Positions 33,804 through 46,124 of a DNA stretch of 63,080 nucleotides are shown here, piece by piece (position 1 is the stretch's first letter; each line of letters starts with the position of its first letter). The stretch lies in NCBI GenBank assembly GCA_013115125.1, contig JABANN010000139.1, positions 1 to 63,080 of the forward strand, in the 5' to 3' direction. Below the pieces are notes generated by a model. It saw only the letters and a program-made list of their open reading frames with translations. It was not told the origin of the DNA and searched no databases. The position numbers were made by a program, and so were the translations under genes. This DNA is from Perkinsus olseni (taxonomy: Eukaryota > Perkinsozoa > Perkinsida).

Positions 33804-34640
33804 CTAGAACTCGAGCTGCGAATCCTTTCCAATGAGAAGGTTACGCTCCGACAATAACAAGATAGCCATGCCGGCCATAACCGCACCGGTATAAGGCAGC
33901 CGAAACCACAACCACCACCTGGAAGGAACCGTGCAATGTGAATGGCAGAGTCGGTCTCACCGTGGGACTATGCTGAAAACCCGTGCACAACAGTCGAAGA
34001 TGGCCACTCCGACAAAACCCATCATGAGATGTGTTAATGCCTCTCGAGGAACGTCTGAAAAACAAATGTATGCTCAACGTTTCAAGCAGGAATATCCAGT
34101 ATCGGTGAGCAGACTACAAAGCGTACAGAAGACGGGTAGTGGCAATACCGCAGTGCTCTACATAACATAAGAGCTGATTTCTGAACTCGGAGGCTCTCTC
34201 ATGGATACACTGTCACACAACACTTGCTTTACATTTTCAGTTCTAACTCCCTCGACTACTCTCCAGCTAACTATCTCTTTCACTATGAGCCCAATCTATC
34301 TATGGTGCGTTCTTCTACCACGAGATAGTGCATGGAACAGTAATGACAAGGTTCGGTTCGATCCTGGGAACTTCATGTTCTCACCAGTAGCCATCCGACT
34401 GGTCACTACTGCCAGCGCGATCGGGACCGCAGGCAGTCCAAATCGAAAAACGCCGTAGAGCATATTGTACCTGAGTGGAAATTACACCCGAGACCATAAC
34501 GTTAGTCTTACTCTGTATTCCGGAGAGGTATGGCGTACCGAGCCGCCTCGAGGCCCCAGTGAGGAGCTCCGGCGGCTACCAACAGACACGAAGTGTAGTG
34601 GACACATGCTGATAGAACGTGCCGAGCAACTGACATACTA
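33804..34640 (-). CDS. TMEM69/DUF3429-like membrane protein
   Basis: Minus-strand exons encode LVAAGAPHWGLEAARY and then, across a GTAAGAC...CACTCAG intron, YGVFRFGLPAVPIALAVV. Next come ALTHLMMGFVGVAIFD and, after a 42-nt intron, WWLWFRLPYTGAVMAGMA and LLLSERN, ending at TAG 33804. This follows DUF3429/TMEM69: a GG-x-HWGL loop, an S-x-L-P-A-x-x-A-W-like helix, an 'A-x-x-D' helix and a 'P-x-W-Y-x-x-L-R-L-P-L-T' final loop (family knowledge). Human TMEM69 is predicted mitochondrial. The start was not placed; the exons at 35040-35410 with a mitochondrial presequence could belong to the same gene. Confidence 0.5.
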
Positions 34641-35039
34641 AACGCATCCAGAATGAGATGCCGACGACTGCGTGTTGCGGATCACTCGGAAATTATCCGT
34701 CACAATAGCATCCGCGCACCAGAACGTACAACGCATCATCGAATAGCAAAGACGGTTGGGAGAGAACACACTGAGCAAGGACACCCTTACTCTCATCGTC
34801 GCTTTTGTCCTGCATCCAGTACCGTCCAGTCTTGGTTCGAGTCGTGCTCGAGTCCTCGGTCAAGGCGGGTATCATGTGGACCGCGAAGGCCTGAAGAGAA
34901 TGAAGCTGCACTTGTTCAAGCCCGCTGGACTATCGAGCGTGATTTCATCATCGCATGAAGCCTTGACATTCAACTCTCGAGCGCCAACGGTAGTGGAGCC
35001 AGCGTCAGCAACTTACGGCGCAGAGCAAAGGCGTTAGGC

Positions 35040-35410
35040 TCAACACACCCCACCACTTCCACGATGCCGGTATCTACAATACTATCATATGGCACGATCA
35101 CCTTCAGCTGAGAGAGCTCACTTGGATCCTATCGACGTAATCCCTCCGCTTCTGCGCCCACCTCGGCAAGTTTTCGGTCCATGCATCTTTCCAATCCGAC
35201 TCCACCAACTTCGTCTCCTCTATAAGCGATCAGCATCACCAACGCTCTGGGTAGTCACCCCTGCTTACGCCCAACAGGCTTGTCCAGGCCCAGCTTCTGC
35301 TGTTTTCGCAATTGCTTTCGAGTGAGATTGGCGAAGCCTCTAGCGTAACTAATATTAGGCACGAAGACACGCAGCTTCGAAGGTCTACACTGCGCTGGTC
35401 GGAGTAACAT
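35040..35410 (-). CDS. Small basic protein with mitochondrial-type presequence
   Basis: Three exons (35410-35269, 35219-35122, 35081-35040) join in phases 1 and 0 with introns of 49 and 40 nt. The 93-residue product starts MLLRPAQCRPSKLRVF and continues to YARGFANLTRKQ, an arginine-rich amphipathic leader with a plausible cleavage after ARGF. It then reads ESDWKDAWTENLPRWAQK, RRDYVDRIQ and an arginine-rich end. No family is recognised. It may be a free-standing mitochondrial protein or the 5' exons of the TMEM69-like gene downstream on the same strand. The last exon is the least certain. Confidence 0.45.
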
Positions 35411-35936
35411 CGTAGATCATATAAAAATCTATCAACCAAGAGCTTGAGGAGGTCAGCTCTTACTCCTAGAGAAGCCGGACTTAGAGCGGCATGCGTATAA
35501 ATCAAACCTAAGACGACCTCCACAACTTATGTTCGCGTTCTACAGATAGCATATGATCGAACTCTCTCTCTGGAGGTCGTCGAAGTCTAACGCTGAGGAA
35601 GCCCATTCCAAAGGCCCCAACATTGTTTTTTTCATCGATATGCTACTTTGCAACTTGACTAATCATCTATGATGACTTTCCTAGCACAGCTGAGAGGCAC
35701 CAGTACCCCTCCCCCCAATGTGTGCATAGTGGAGGAGCAATATCGAAATAGGTCAATCGAAATCAGCTCATATAAGCAGTCGCCTCTACACCAGGAATGG
35801 CCCTTACTGCTCTCGATGACACGTGGCGATAACAACGAGACCTGGATCACTCGTAACCTGTTAGAAAATTGAGGTATGACGCAACAAGACTCAACTGTGA
35901 GAGGTCTCCGTGAAAATGTATAGAAGTCTACGCTAG

Positions 35937-36487
35937 TTGCAAATAATACAAATTGTAGTGAAGCGTTCAACTCTCACTCTGCAGGGCCCGAGCTCGTTCC
36001 ACCCATCTCGAGATCTCGCACGCCAGAAGTCGGATACATCACCCTACCAATATCGTTCGAAGGGGTACCTAGCGAGGAATAAGAAGAGTACTCGGAAAAG
36101 AAATTCTTCCAAGAAGAAACCAGCGGAAATTCGTGCAATTCTACCAGAATTTTCTGTTTCCGAACTTACTGATTCGGTGAACCGTTTCATGCAGAGGCGT
36201 ATCCATCATTTTAATGAGAGCGATCATACAGTTATATGGCGCGTGTGCAACAGGCGCTAATGGGGTATAGAACGATTGTCATACGACGACCTCCTTACGT
36301 TCATCTGGCATCTCAGACTTGGTCCGTTTTACACGTCTGCTGGGGAATATCCTCCACCCAGCCGAAGCCGTGCTTGAGGCGGTTCCGCGAGGTGGTCGGC
36401 CGTCGATTGAAGCGGCTGGGGAAGCCTCACGGACTGGCTCGCTTGAGCAGCACCGCCGAGCGAGAAGGGCGCCGCAACCGCAGCTGA
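35937..36487 (+). CDS. Hypothetical basic protein, partial model
   Basis: A frame at 35937-36260 is lysine/arginine-rich (RNKKSTRKRNSSKKKP) and then becomes a normal mixed helix (ILPEFSVSELTDSVNRF). A following frame at about 36310-36487 reads LLGNILHPAEAVLEAVPR and ends in a polar tail. They could be two exons of one plus-strand gene wedged between minus-strand genes. No start codon or family is recognised. Confidence 0.33.
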
Positions 36488-36580
36488 GTAACTAACGAGA
36501 AAATAAATCAGCGCAACCATCTCGATACGAGATTAACTCCCACAATCCACCGTCGCCTCGGTCGTTGCTGCAGAAATTTT

Positions 36581-39500
36581 TCAATACACTTGCCGTTTGC
36601 GTACGAAGTCGAGCGTCTTCGAAGCAGGACTTTTTTTGAGATCACGCAAGAGCGAAGTGCGATTCATCAATTCCACGGCTAACCGAGCAAAGATAGTCGA
36701 TGACGCATTAATGATTACAAAAACGAGCAAAGCCGCATGCTGGTAGTTGGACGAAGAGAGTCGCGGTTTTTCTGAGAACTCTATCGTCATCAACTTCGGG
36801 AGGAGCACGCACTCCGACTCCAAGATTGCGATGTACGACTGCCGGCGGTGGATGGGAAGCTTTCAACGAACGGAGATTCTTAACTTACCACAATCGCTAT
36901 GACAATATATATGCTGACGTTCATGTTGGGCATCCTCGGACTCAGAGAGGCTCTGATTACGCCTGCCAAATCTTCCTGCTTGAGAACGGGGCTCTCGCAA
37001 TGAGGGCAGGTCGAGACACGAGGTTGACTCCGAGCGGGAATGGAAAAGGACTTCAGCACCCTCCCGGACTCAGAGTCGACGAATTCAGTGACAAGATTCG
37101 AACCTGCGAAGGAGTTAACGGGAGCCTGGGCGCCCGAAGCGGCCTACTCGTTGCAAGGTGCCGAGTGAAACCGTGCACGTTCCCTTGTGACCAGACGAGC
37201 TGCTTCTCGTCGGGCTTGTAGTTCGTCTCGCGCTTCTTAGAAGCAGCACCAGACACGACAAAAGACAGCGAGTCCTCTTGCAACCACTGCAAGTCGTGGT
37301 CGTGTCCCGAAACGTACAGGTCCACCGAGTACCTGAGACACGGCGCGACTCGAGTTAGCAGTGCGATGATTTTTTTTACCGTTTGAGCAACGGAAGAACG
37401 TCTCTGATCATATAGTCGTTGTCGCCGTGCCAACCGACGCTGTACACTGGATGGTGACCGAAGACAACGATGAACCTGCACTGACGCTGCCACGGTCCAC
37501 GCTGGACTCAGTAAACCTTACGTCGCTTGCTGACACTCTGATGAAGCAAGGCGAGCGCGGAGGAATCGAAGCTGGCCTTCTTGGTAGAGATCTTGTGTAT
37601 CAATGAAAACAGCACAAATCGAGACAAGTAGACCGCTGTGGAAGATGGGAGGGCTAAAGTATCGTCCCGGCATTTGCCACCGCCCGCTCGGGTTGATTCG
37701 GGTGCGAATCTGGAAAGCCGCCATGCCAGTCGGCACCGTATCGAGCATCCTACAACTTGCGCGAGGGCGTCTTGTCGATAATCGTGGTTGCCGAGGACTG
37801 CGTACCAAGGAAGGGCGTAGCCGAAATCCATATGAGACTCGAACCTGCCCGAGATACATCTCAGATGACAAAACCCCAGCCAGCAGAGAAACGACTATGT
37901 ACGTGCATCGAGGCAAAACACCCGGATCCGCATAGTAATTATAGGCTGGAAAATGCGACCATAATACAGTTTTATGATATTTAGTTCATCCTAGGATACT
38001 ATGTTTTCCGCCATGAGTATGGGCGCCGCTAGAAGAAGTGGACATTATAAATTCAATTTTCTGTTCCTGTTCAGCCCACCCTTTTGAAATTCCCAGCACC
38101 CAAAATCGTGTTGCGGAGCTTCCACAGCCATTGAGCTACTTACGTATCTTCAAATTGGGAGTCGTCCCAATTAGACACGCCGTTCTCATAGAAGTTGTCT
38201 CCTATCAATGCGATAAACTGCATCGCTGCTGACCATGGCCGAGCCGCTAATGTCGATTTCAACTGAACCAATACTGGAGCGAAGTAAATGACACGATACT
38301 CAGATTACCGTTTTCGCAGTCGCAGAGAGACCACCAGTGGCATCTCCCCAGTCACCGAGCGAGACAAACCCCAACGATTGTTTCTGCATTACCACCGCTC
38401 GCCTGTCCCGTCGCGGGGTTAACGTCTAGAAAGAATAAAATTATGGTCGGCGAGGTCGGCCGAAACACCTACCAGCGTGTGCAGGGTCGTGCCGTCATCA
38501 CCGTTGACGAAGCGCGTGACGAAGGTGCCGTTGTCCATCGTGTGCTCAGCAAAGCCGTTCACCAAACCTTTCGCCCACTTCGAGCGTTTAGAGTCCGGAT
38601 CTGAGACATTTGAGGCGATGCACAGGAGATTAAATCACGCTATTGAACGCGATCCAAGTAACTATAACATAAAGATAAATGATGATGAAAGGAACACCCA
38701 TCACCCTTTATACAGAGACAACGAGAAGTAGACCACTGAGCCCACACGTACTCTTGCCGACCGGCTCTTGTCGACTTCCCGCACCGCAAATGATCTGCAC
38801 GACCGAGTTGCCGCTCTCTGGCGCGCCGCCGTTGCTGGTGAGAACCTGACAAAAGTGTAGTTGTTCATCTCCTTACAACATAATAGACGATACGCCACCT
38901 AGAAAAGGAGATACGTCTTCGACGAAGAAATCGGCAAACGCTTTTATCGTCAACATTCGTAAGGTTAAAGCGCAAGCTAGGAACCATTGCTCAAGGACCC
39001 ACTCAACGGTGGAGTAAGATCCCTCTTAGTGTATCCTTACTTGCATGTCATGTTCATGACCAGAAAGATACGCATCCACCTTCGCCTTCTCCAATATTGG
39101 CAGTATATCATCTGACACCGAGCGTGATTACCCAAGCGCTTGCACTCAGACGAGCAGACTCACCAATAACAGTCTGATTTTTCCCGTGATTGCCGATACT
39201 AAAGGCTGGCACGTGGGAGACAGCGACAAGCCATGTGGCGTTCTGAGCTTCATTCGACAGTAGCGTCCTGAGATGGAAGATTCGGATCTCAAAAAGCACG
39301 TCTTCCACGGTGTACAATGCAAAACAAAGAAGGCAACTTCTTTCTCTTTCGTTCATTCGTTAAAAACTAAAGGAGAAGAAAAGCTCTTTCGGGAGGGCAT
39401 AATATCGACAACTCCGCCACGGGTGGCTAAAAATATCGGCTTTCCCCCAGAGAAAAATTCTAAAAACGAGCGGGTGCAACGATGGAACGTCACCGCACAC

Positions 39501-41066
39501 GCCTTAGTGCTAATGATCTTTCTCTAAGTAAGTTCATAGCCACTGAAAGCCTCCGTACAACCATTAATGAGACGTATGGGTTGACTCGGTTGACTAGTTT
39601 TCAAAGTGATGCAGTTACAGTACTCCTATTGAGCAAAAGTAGCAAGCCAACCGCGACGCTCGATCACGTCTTACTTCCGTAACCAATTCAACTGCTTCTC
39701 GTCGGCAGTAAATCGCCACGAGTCGAAGAACACGAAAAAAGCGTAGTTGTTTTCGGCTGCACCTCCGTCGAAGTCCACTCGAACACTGTACCAATAGGCC
39801 GGCATTTTCCATGCACCTGCGACTTCAAGATCAGCCGGTACTCGACAGAACCGAAATTTTCTTCGCCGTTCTACTTTCCTCGAGGTGGGCTTTGCGTGAG
39901 CATGTTAGAGTCGCGTGACGCTGAGACTTCCCGATTGAACACGTGACAAGCGAATGAAATAAGTCGGTAAGTCAATGAATTTTCATTTTAAATCCCCCAA
40001 AAAACGGTACGTTGTGCGCGCGAGACCGTTGCCGCCACACAATAAATATCCGAAATATTCGACCGAAGGGAAATGCTATCGACCAACGGCCCGCGACTCG
40101 AGGTGAGATGCTCCTGCAACCTGCTTATCGCTGCGCCAAACGGCCCTGCTGTGCTGGGCCAAGCTGAATAGCCTCCTAGTTCTTGGGCTTGTGAAGATTC
40201 GAGTTGCCTCTTGATAATACACTCACGAGCTCGGAAAGCAAAAAAAAATTCAGGGGAGAACTTCGATGGCTGTATTCGTGGCATGTAGGTGATGGATCCC
40301 TACCTCTCTCACCTGCGAGCTTCAATTCAAAATATTCCCGCTACTACCTCCGCTATCATAGCCGTACCGTAAAAGCTGTGCATCGGGATTCTTCCGGTAG
40401 TCATGATTTCCTAAAGTTACGTACCACGGCACCGCATCGAGGGGTGCTCTTGACTGGAAAACCTGAATCCAAAAAGATACTTCCGACCACCTCTTTCATC
40501 GAACGGAGCCTACATCCTCAAAGATACGCTGAAATCGATCGTCCTCGCGATCCGTGACACCATCGTTGTAGAAGTTGTCACCCAGGGACGCGACGAACAT
40601 CACTGGATGGTCTGAAAAACTGGCCTATGTGGACCGAATTTCGTGCCGCGCATGAATCCTATCGCTCTCATTTGGACATATCACCAATACTATCGATCAA
40701 CTCATCTGCTTTTTGTAGAATTCTAGGCGATCAGGATTTCTTCCTTCCGTTTCTTCCTACCCTTCATTTTCTCCTCAACTATCGAATTCATTCGCCCAGC
40801 ATTCGCAGAAGCCCGGGTCGTGTCCTGGTCGCCCCAGTCCCCTATGCTGAAGAATGTGAACCCTCGGTCGTCCGGAGATCTCAACTGACAAGAACAATCA
40901 CCTTACGAACGATCAACGATCCGTGACTGGTCAAGAAAGCGTCAAGTCACAAAGAGGGGTTAAAGCTTAGTACTCTCTCAGTCATGCGACGTACTCCACC
41001 TTGAAGGACGGTCCCGGCAACAACTGATAAAAAAAGTGTTAAGATCAGAGCCGCGATTATTGCCAT
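36581..41066 (-). CDS. Double purple acid phosphatase (TRAP-type) with membrane tail
   Basis: The gene starts MAIIAALILTLFLSVVAG, a signal peptide or anchor (ATG at 41066). Two full metallophosphatase domains follow. Domain 1: FTFFSIGDWGDQDTT, GDNFYNDGVTD, PWYVTLGNHDYRKN, VAVSHVPAFSIGNHG and AYLSGHEHDMQ. Domain 2: FVSLGDWGDATGG, GDNFYENGVSN, PWYAVLGNHDYRQD, VVFGHHPVYSVGWHG and LYVSGHDHDLQ. These are the five metal-ligand blocks of purple acid/tartrate-resistant acid phosphatase, which hydrolyses phosphomonoesters with an Fe-metal centre. The intron 38472-38426 joins the end of domain 1 (DDGTTLHTL|TLTPRRDRR) in phase 0 to the exon that already holds GDWG of domain 2, with no stop between. After domain 2 a CPHCESP segment leads to two hydrophobic stretches (VSIYIVIAIVSYIAIL and ALLVFVIINASSTIFA) and stop 36581. 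Two separate genes remain possible if domain 2 starts at its internal ATG. Confidence 0.82.
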
Positions 41067-41210
41067 TGTGACATTTGAGAAGGCCTGATAAACGTTACAA
41101 TTGAAATGGGCAAATTGACGAGATCGAATCACCACTACAACACAATAGATCAGCTTTTATTGATACACCGCAATAACTTTCGAAGTGTGAAGGCAGCGGC
41201 AGGAGTGAGC

Positions 41211-41842
41211 TTAGTATACTACTAGCCTGCATATCTTCAAGGTCAATAGTGCAAGATACGCAGCAGCTTCACAATGGTAACGATAAAGGGGATCCCCAAG
41301 GATGGGCGGATCGTGCAGTAGTCCAAATGATACCAAAACCAACATCACATCGATCATCATCAGCCATTGCAGATGATTACCACTAGAATTACTCATAACA
41401 GGCGGCAGCGGGCGTACTGTAAAGCTACTACTCATCGCCCGCCGGAGAATGTTGCAGGAAAACACTGAATACGCGGAGCCACGGCGCGACAAGGGCAGTC
41501 CTTGTCAATTCAGACACACCGGCCAATGGCAGCAGCCTTGGCAACTCTGGCACGGCAAGAAATATACTCTCCGTTATGATGGAGTGGTAATGATAATAAT
41601 GATAGTAAGGAGACAATCGCCGTACCTAGAAGGAAGTATCTCAAGCAGCGCGTCAAAAAACCAGCGGCCATACCTAGTCGCCTTGGTTCTTCCGACCACA
41701 TAGTGGACCGAATAACTTCTCGAAGAAATTTGGTTTTGGTCGATGACCTGGAAACGGCAAGAAGCATACTCAGATTACCAGGGCTAGTATCAGACTCACC
41801 TCTGCCATGAGGATTGCCACCGGCCGCTCGATCCATGCCCAT
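41211..41842 (-). CDS. Hypothetical small membrane protein
   Basis: Two minus-strand frames, probably exons of one gene, lie 145 bp from the phosphatase start. The upstream one (41842-41510) has a polar head, then a hydrophobic segment CLRYFLLGTAIVSLLSLL. The downstream one (from an ATG near 41430) begins MSSSFTVRPLPPVM and has a helix LMMIDVMLVLVSFGLL and another near CEAAAYLALLTL, ending at 41211. Junctions are unresolved and no family is recognised. Confidence 0.4.
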
Positions 41843-42599
41843 CCTGAAACGGCGAACGCAAACTCCACTTGAATGCAGACCAAATATGAATGTTTACCTA
41901 TCAGCCTGCCGTCCATCCGCATTCAAGTGTCCTGTATCTAATCATAAAGGTTATCGACGTAACGAGCAAGCGATAATTTCAGGGCGCGCGGTAATAGTCA
42001 CTACAAGAAATCGGGTAAAAATTGACGGAAAATGCAAAAACACATAGTTCCATTTCTCTCCACAAGTGATTGGCGGTTCGAGAAGAAACACTCCGGAAAT
42101 ACGTTTACTAGAATCACTGCTAGAAGGAACTTATAAAAAAATCATATAAAAATTTACGGGTTTGATGAACCGCCCGGTAACTACCTCCTGCCGAAGCCAT
42201 ACCGGTACCGTCCTCCCTAAAAAACAGGAGCTCGTTATCAAATGGATAAAGGTTGTCTATACCTCAACTGATCCCTTGTTCGAGGCTGCGCCAATCGGTG
42301 ATCAGAACGCCGCTTATCCGCCTGAAATAAATCAATTTTGTATTGAAGAAAGAAAACATTTGTATTGAAGAGAAGCAATCCCGGAGAAAGTTCTGGCGAC
42401 TGCGAAGGGCGAAGTGAAACAGGTGAGCATGAATTTACAAAAGCGGCAAAGAAGTACAAGAATTGCCCGAAAAACATCATTCCTGGTGAGGACTCACCGC
42501 ATTAACTTCACACTTCTGTCGCTACGATGAATGGGACGAACCATAGAACCGAAATTTGAGACCGACTACGCCCCTTCTCCCGGCCCAATAGTAATACCA
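41843..42599. other. Spacer or 3' exons of casein kinase gene
   Basis: No independent gene is supported. Short minus-strand frames around 42240-42480 could be C-terminal tail exons of the kinase that starts at 44852. Confidence 0.3.
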
Positions 42600-44852
42600 T
42601 AGAATCCTGGTTAATTATCCTCTGGCCATGGGCCATCCCCCGCGAGCTTCCGGAGTAATTCAGCTGCGTCCAATCGAACATTCCGTCATTTTGGAAACCT
42701 GAGCGATGAACGGGTGATGGCGAAAATGAACTCAGATAGAGAGGTGAGACGGTCATATCAAGGCCAAGTAAGATGGGGGTTCGAGTGGGATGGCACAAAC
42801 TTTTCTGAGTAGGTACAGTTCATTCAAAAATACTTCCTTGCCGATTTTTTCGAGAGGAAAAACCGATTCAACAGGCGGGCGCACTTTTATTCGCCAATAA
42901 TAATACCTTCCCGCATGAACAAATCCTTGAACAACCTTCTCAGGTATGCATAATCCGGCCTATCTTCAAACCGCAATGCTCTGCAATAATTCAAGTATGT
43001 CGCGAACTCTGAAGGATACCCTTTCGTCAGAACCTGAATAGGGTGGAGTCGTCCAATTCATGGAATGACGATGAGTAGTTTCCTCGATTCCGTCACGAAC
43101 AACGGCCGAGTTTCCCATTTCATCCTCGCACACAGTCCGAGAGCAGAAGCACGCAAAGATGGACTCTTTGGCAGAAAAATGAAAGGAGAATATTTTGCAA
43201 TAGGAGCACTGATGATTCAAGATGCACAAGCTTCATTGACCAGAACACGCATGAGACGGTTTTGCCTGGCCGTTCGCGTTCCTCGTTCAGTGACTTCCTG
43301 AGATTTTTATGCACCTCCAACTCCCCATTACCTCCACCGGCGTCGACATCTTCTTTTCCATGATCTTATGATACTTCTCCTGTTTGGTATTAGCCTTTAT
43401 ACCTTGCCACGGCAGTGAGCCACGATTGAAGTACATAAGGACCTAATCTCCATAACCTTCTCCCGCGCAGGTTCGATTCCTCCCATAGACGTTATTACAT
43501 ATCCTATTGCCTCCAAGTCATCCCTTCTCGACTGCTCGATACCCAGATGAGCATTTATACTAGCGTACCTCGCCGTTCCCGTAAGATTCTTATTCTCTTT
43601 GTACGGGATATGCTGATGGGTCTTTGGATCACGATACCTGAAAGGGGAATCATCAACCCGTTTCATTAGAAATCGGTCCAAGCGCCTCGCGGAAGTCTAA
43701 TGATCATGCAAGCCTCTCATCCACAAAAGTACACCTAAGATTTTATTTAGCAACTAGAGCATGCGGAACTCGCTTAGCAGTTCTCGCCACTATTTTCACG
43801 TTCAAAAATGTTGGGTCACAGCCGACCATAGAGAACCTCTGAGCGCGAATGGGCCGTTCATAATTCCAAAAGAGGTTCACCGACTTGGAACGGAAGCGAA
43901 TTCCTCCACAATTCTTTCATTCTTCGCAAAGAATTTCCCTTACTTCTTAGCTAATCCAAAATCAATCAAGTAGACGGTCCCTGCCTTCTTGCCCCGCCCT
44001 ATCAAAAAGTTGTCCGGCTTAATGTCACGATGAATGAAGTTCTTCGAATGTAGGTATCTGATAGGCCGTCATCCCTCCGCCATCAATCGCGCGCGCCCAG
44101 AGATATTATTACTCAATTCTGTGCAACATTTGATCAGCCAGCATTAGAACAGTTTTCAGACTAAACTTTCGGTTACAAGTGTTGAATAAATCCTCGAGGC
44201 TGGGCCCGAGGACATCCATTATCAACACGTTGTACTCTCCCTCGACGTCACAGTAATGTACCTATGACAAAGCTGTTTCGAAAAATGCCGACCTCAACGG
44301 TACAACAGGACATATTCTGAAAAGTCGTCTTACAGCGGTCGAATCGCGAAACGAATCATATGAGAACCCTGTGAAAGCCGTTCATGCATCTGTGCGAACC
44401 CGTCTCCAAAAGCACATTCGTTAGAATAGCCCTATACCCGAGAGTGCCGAGCTTTGTCAAGTTCACGAAGACACTTCAAGCGTTTCATGGACTGGTTCAT
44501 CAATTCTAGTCGTATCATAGTACATTGGCAATCCCCGGACCGCCCTGCAAATGCTTCAGGAGTTTCGCTTCGTATAAGAGCTGAGGATGCTTGGACTTGG
44601 CACTTTCCAACTTTGCAGCGACCTGGGATCCAATAGGTTGAGCGAGGAGATTACAATGACACAAGATACCTCTTCTCCTGTTTGAACATTCACTGCGAGA
44701 AAGATCTCTCCAAAGGATCCACTGCCCAGTTTTCGGCCTGATAATACATGGAAGAAATCCAATTTCACACACGACTCAGCAGCACTACCCAACGCATACA
44801 GCCCCCCGACACGGGTCTCAGCCGGCAACGGAGACTGCGAAGAGCCACGCAT
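42600..44852 (-). CDS. Casein kinase 1 family protein kinase
   Basis: A Ser/Thr kinase of the CK1 family. Spliced motifs in order are [18 protein letters not shown] (glycine loop), [18 protein letters not shown] (catalytic Lys), [10 protein letters not shown] and [36 protein letters not shown] (catalytic loop), [12 protein letters not shown] (DFG), [18 protein letters not shown] and [18 protein letters not shown] follow. The CK1-specific [28 protein letters not shown] and [17 protein letters not shown] then appear, and [10 protein letters not shown] near 42620. Start ATG is 44852. A 51-nt phase-1 intron sits inside the glycine-loop codons: removing it turns a strange insertion into the canonical LGRKLGSG. 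All catalytic residues are present. The tail beyond FDWTQ is unresolved and may run to about 42230. Confidence 0.9.
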
Positions 44853-44979
44853 AGCTGAGATAAGACTCCAACTAAGAATAAATATGGAAAAACTCCGCTC
44901 CGCCAATTAACCTTCCACCAACGATTCCCAACCCAACAGGTACACAGCAAGGACAGCCAATGAGCATGGTAACAGTGCC

Positions 44980-45831
44980 TCAGAAGGCCGGTCGAGGGGA
45001 ACGGCCGGATGAAGAGGGGCTCGGACTGAGGTCGAGGACCCCCATAGAGCTGTTAGGCATCGTGTAAGCTCTACCTGACGGAACAACACAATCTATGGCA
45101 CTTTCCCATATTTTCGACCACCGAGGGATTTCAATGATACTTGTTTTCTCCTCCGATTCTTCACAAACCTTTCTCGCAAAATTTTTCATCAACCCAGAGA
45201 AGGCCCCCCCAAATTGGGGGGCCCCAATAGCATTGATACCGCCAATAAAACTTGATTTTTCCGACATCACCGCGTCCGGATTTTTTCACCCAGCGACTAC
45301 CCTCGGGCACCAGCAGCCGCTTTCTTGAAGGCAGCAACGGCGACGGGGTGAATAACGTTGCTTCCACTACCGGATGAAATTGTACTTCAGCTGGCGATTT
45401 TGGAGGCTCCTGAAAAAGTAGATGACGACGCGCCAAAGGCGAACACTCACCGGCTCGTCAACAGCAGCAGACTCGTCATTCAAGTTCAGCTTGACGACTT
45501 TTCTCTCTCTGGATGACGTCGTTTGAGCATTTATAATTCGTTTCAGTTGGCTCGCCCAGGAAGTCTTCTCCGAGTTCCGCGAAAATATTCCCGCCAAGGC
45601 TGAACCCTGTGCATCTGGCGGCTCAGGAGGTCGTATCTGTCGACGACCGAAGCGCGTCAAAATTGAAGAATCCAGCACACATGCGTCTCTCAGGACCAGA
45701 TTCAGAGAAGCGCAATTCAGTTCCGAAATCGACGATAATGCTGCCACGCCCGTCGTTAAGGCCTCAACGCGAGAGACATGGCGACGAAGGAGCTCAAATA
45801 TTATGCTCGAGCAAATACTCGAATACGCCAA
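44980..45831 (-). CDS. Hypothetical serine-rich protein
   Basis: The upstream exon (about 45831-45447) reads as a soluble protein with QIRPPEPPDAQGSALAGI and NDESAAVDEP, ending at a GTGAGTG donor near 45446. A following exon continues EPPKSPAEVQFHPVVEAT after a CTTTTTCAG acceptor. The last exon frame contains SEKSSFIGGINAIGAPQF and IIEIPRWSKIWESAIDCV, and ends PSSSGRSPRPAF with a stop at 44980. Joining of exons 2 and 3 near 45290 is not settled. No domain is recognised. It lies head-to-tail upstream of the casein kinase gene. Confidence 0.42.
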
Positions 45832-46124
45832 GAGAGATTGTTCATATTAAAGCCTAAAACGACGGACCTGCACACCCAAGAGTTCGACGCCGATTTTTGA
45901 TAGCCGTTAGTTAACCCGGGTCTGACGAGTGGTTCGATACCATGAAATTTAGCGCCATCTATGACCCGTCCAATACCTTAGAATAACACTTTCCCATCGA
46001 CAGCATCCCGCTCAAGCGACGGACATTGGAAGAGCAACCCCTGTGAAGAATTTCACGCGGAGGTCAGGATAAGACGCAAGGCTCTCGCTACGGAATTGAG
46101 ACGAATCCCAGGATTGAAAGATTC

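Noticed and set aside
37053-37493. Plus-strand and alternative-frame ORFs within the phosphatase region
   Set aside because: They overlap exons carrying intact catalytic motifs on the minus strand and are shadows of that gene.
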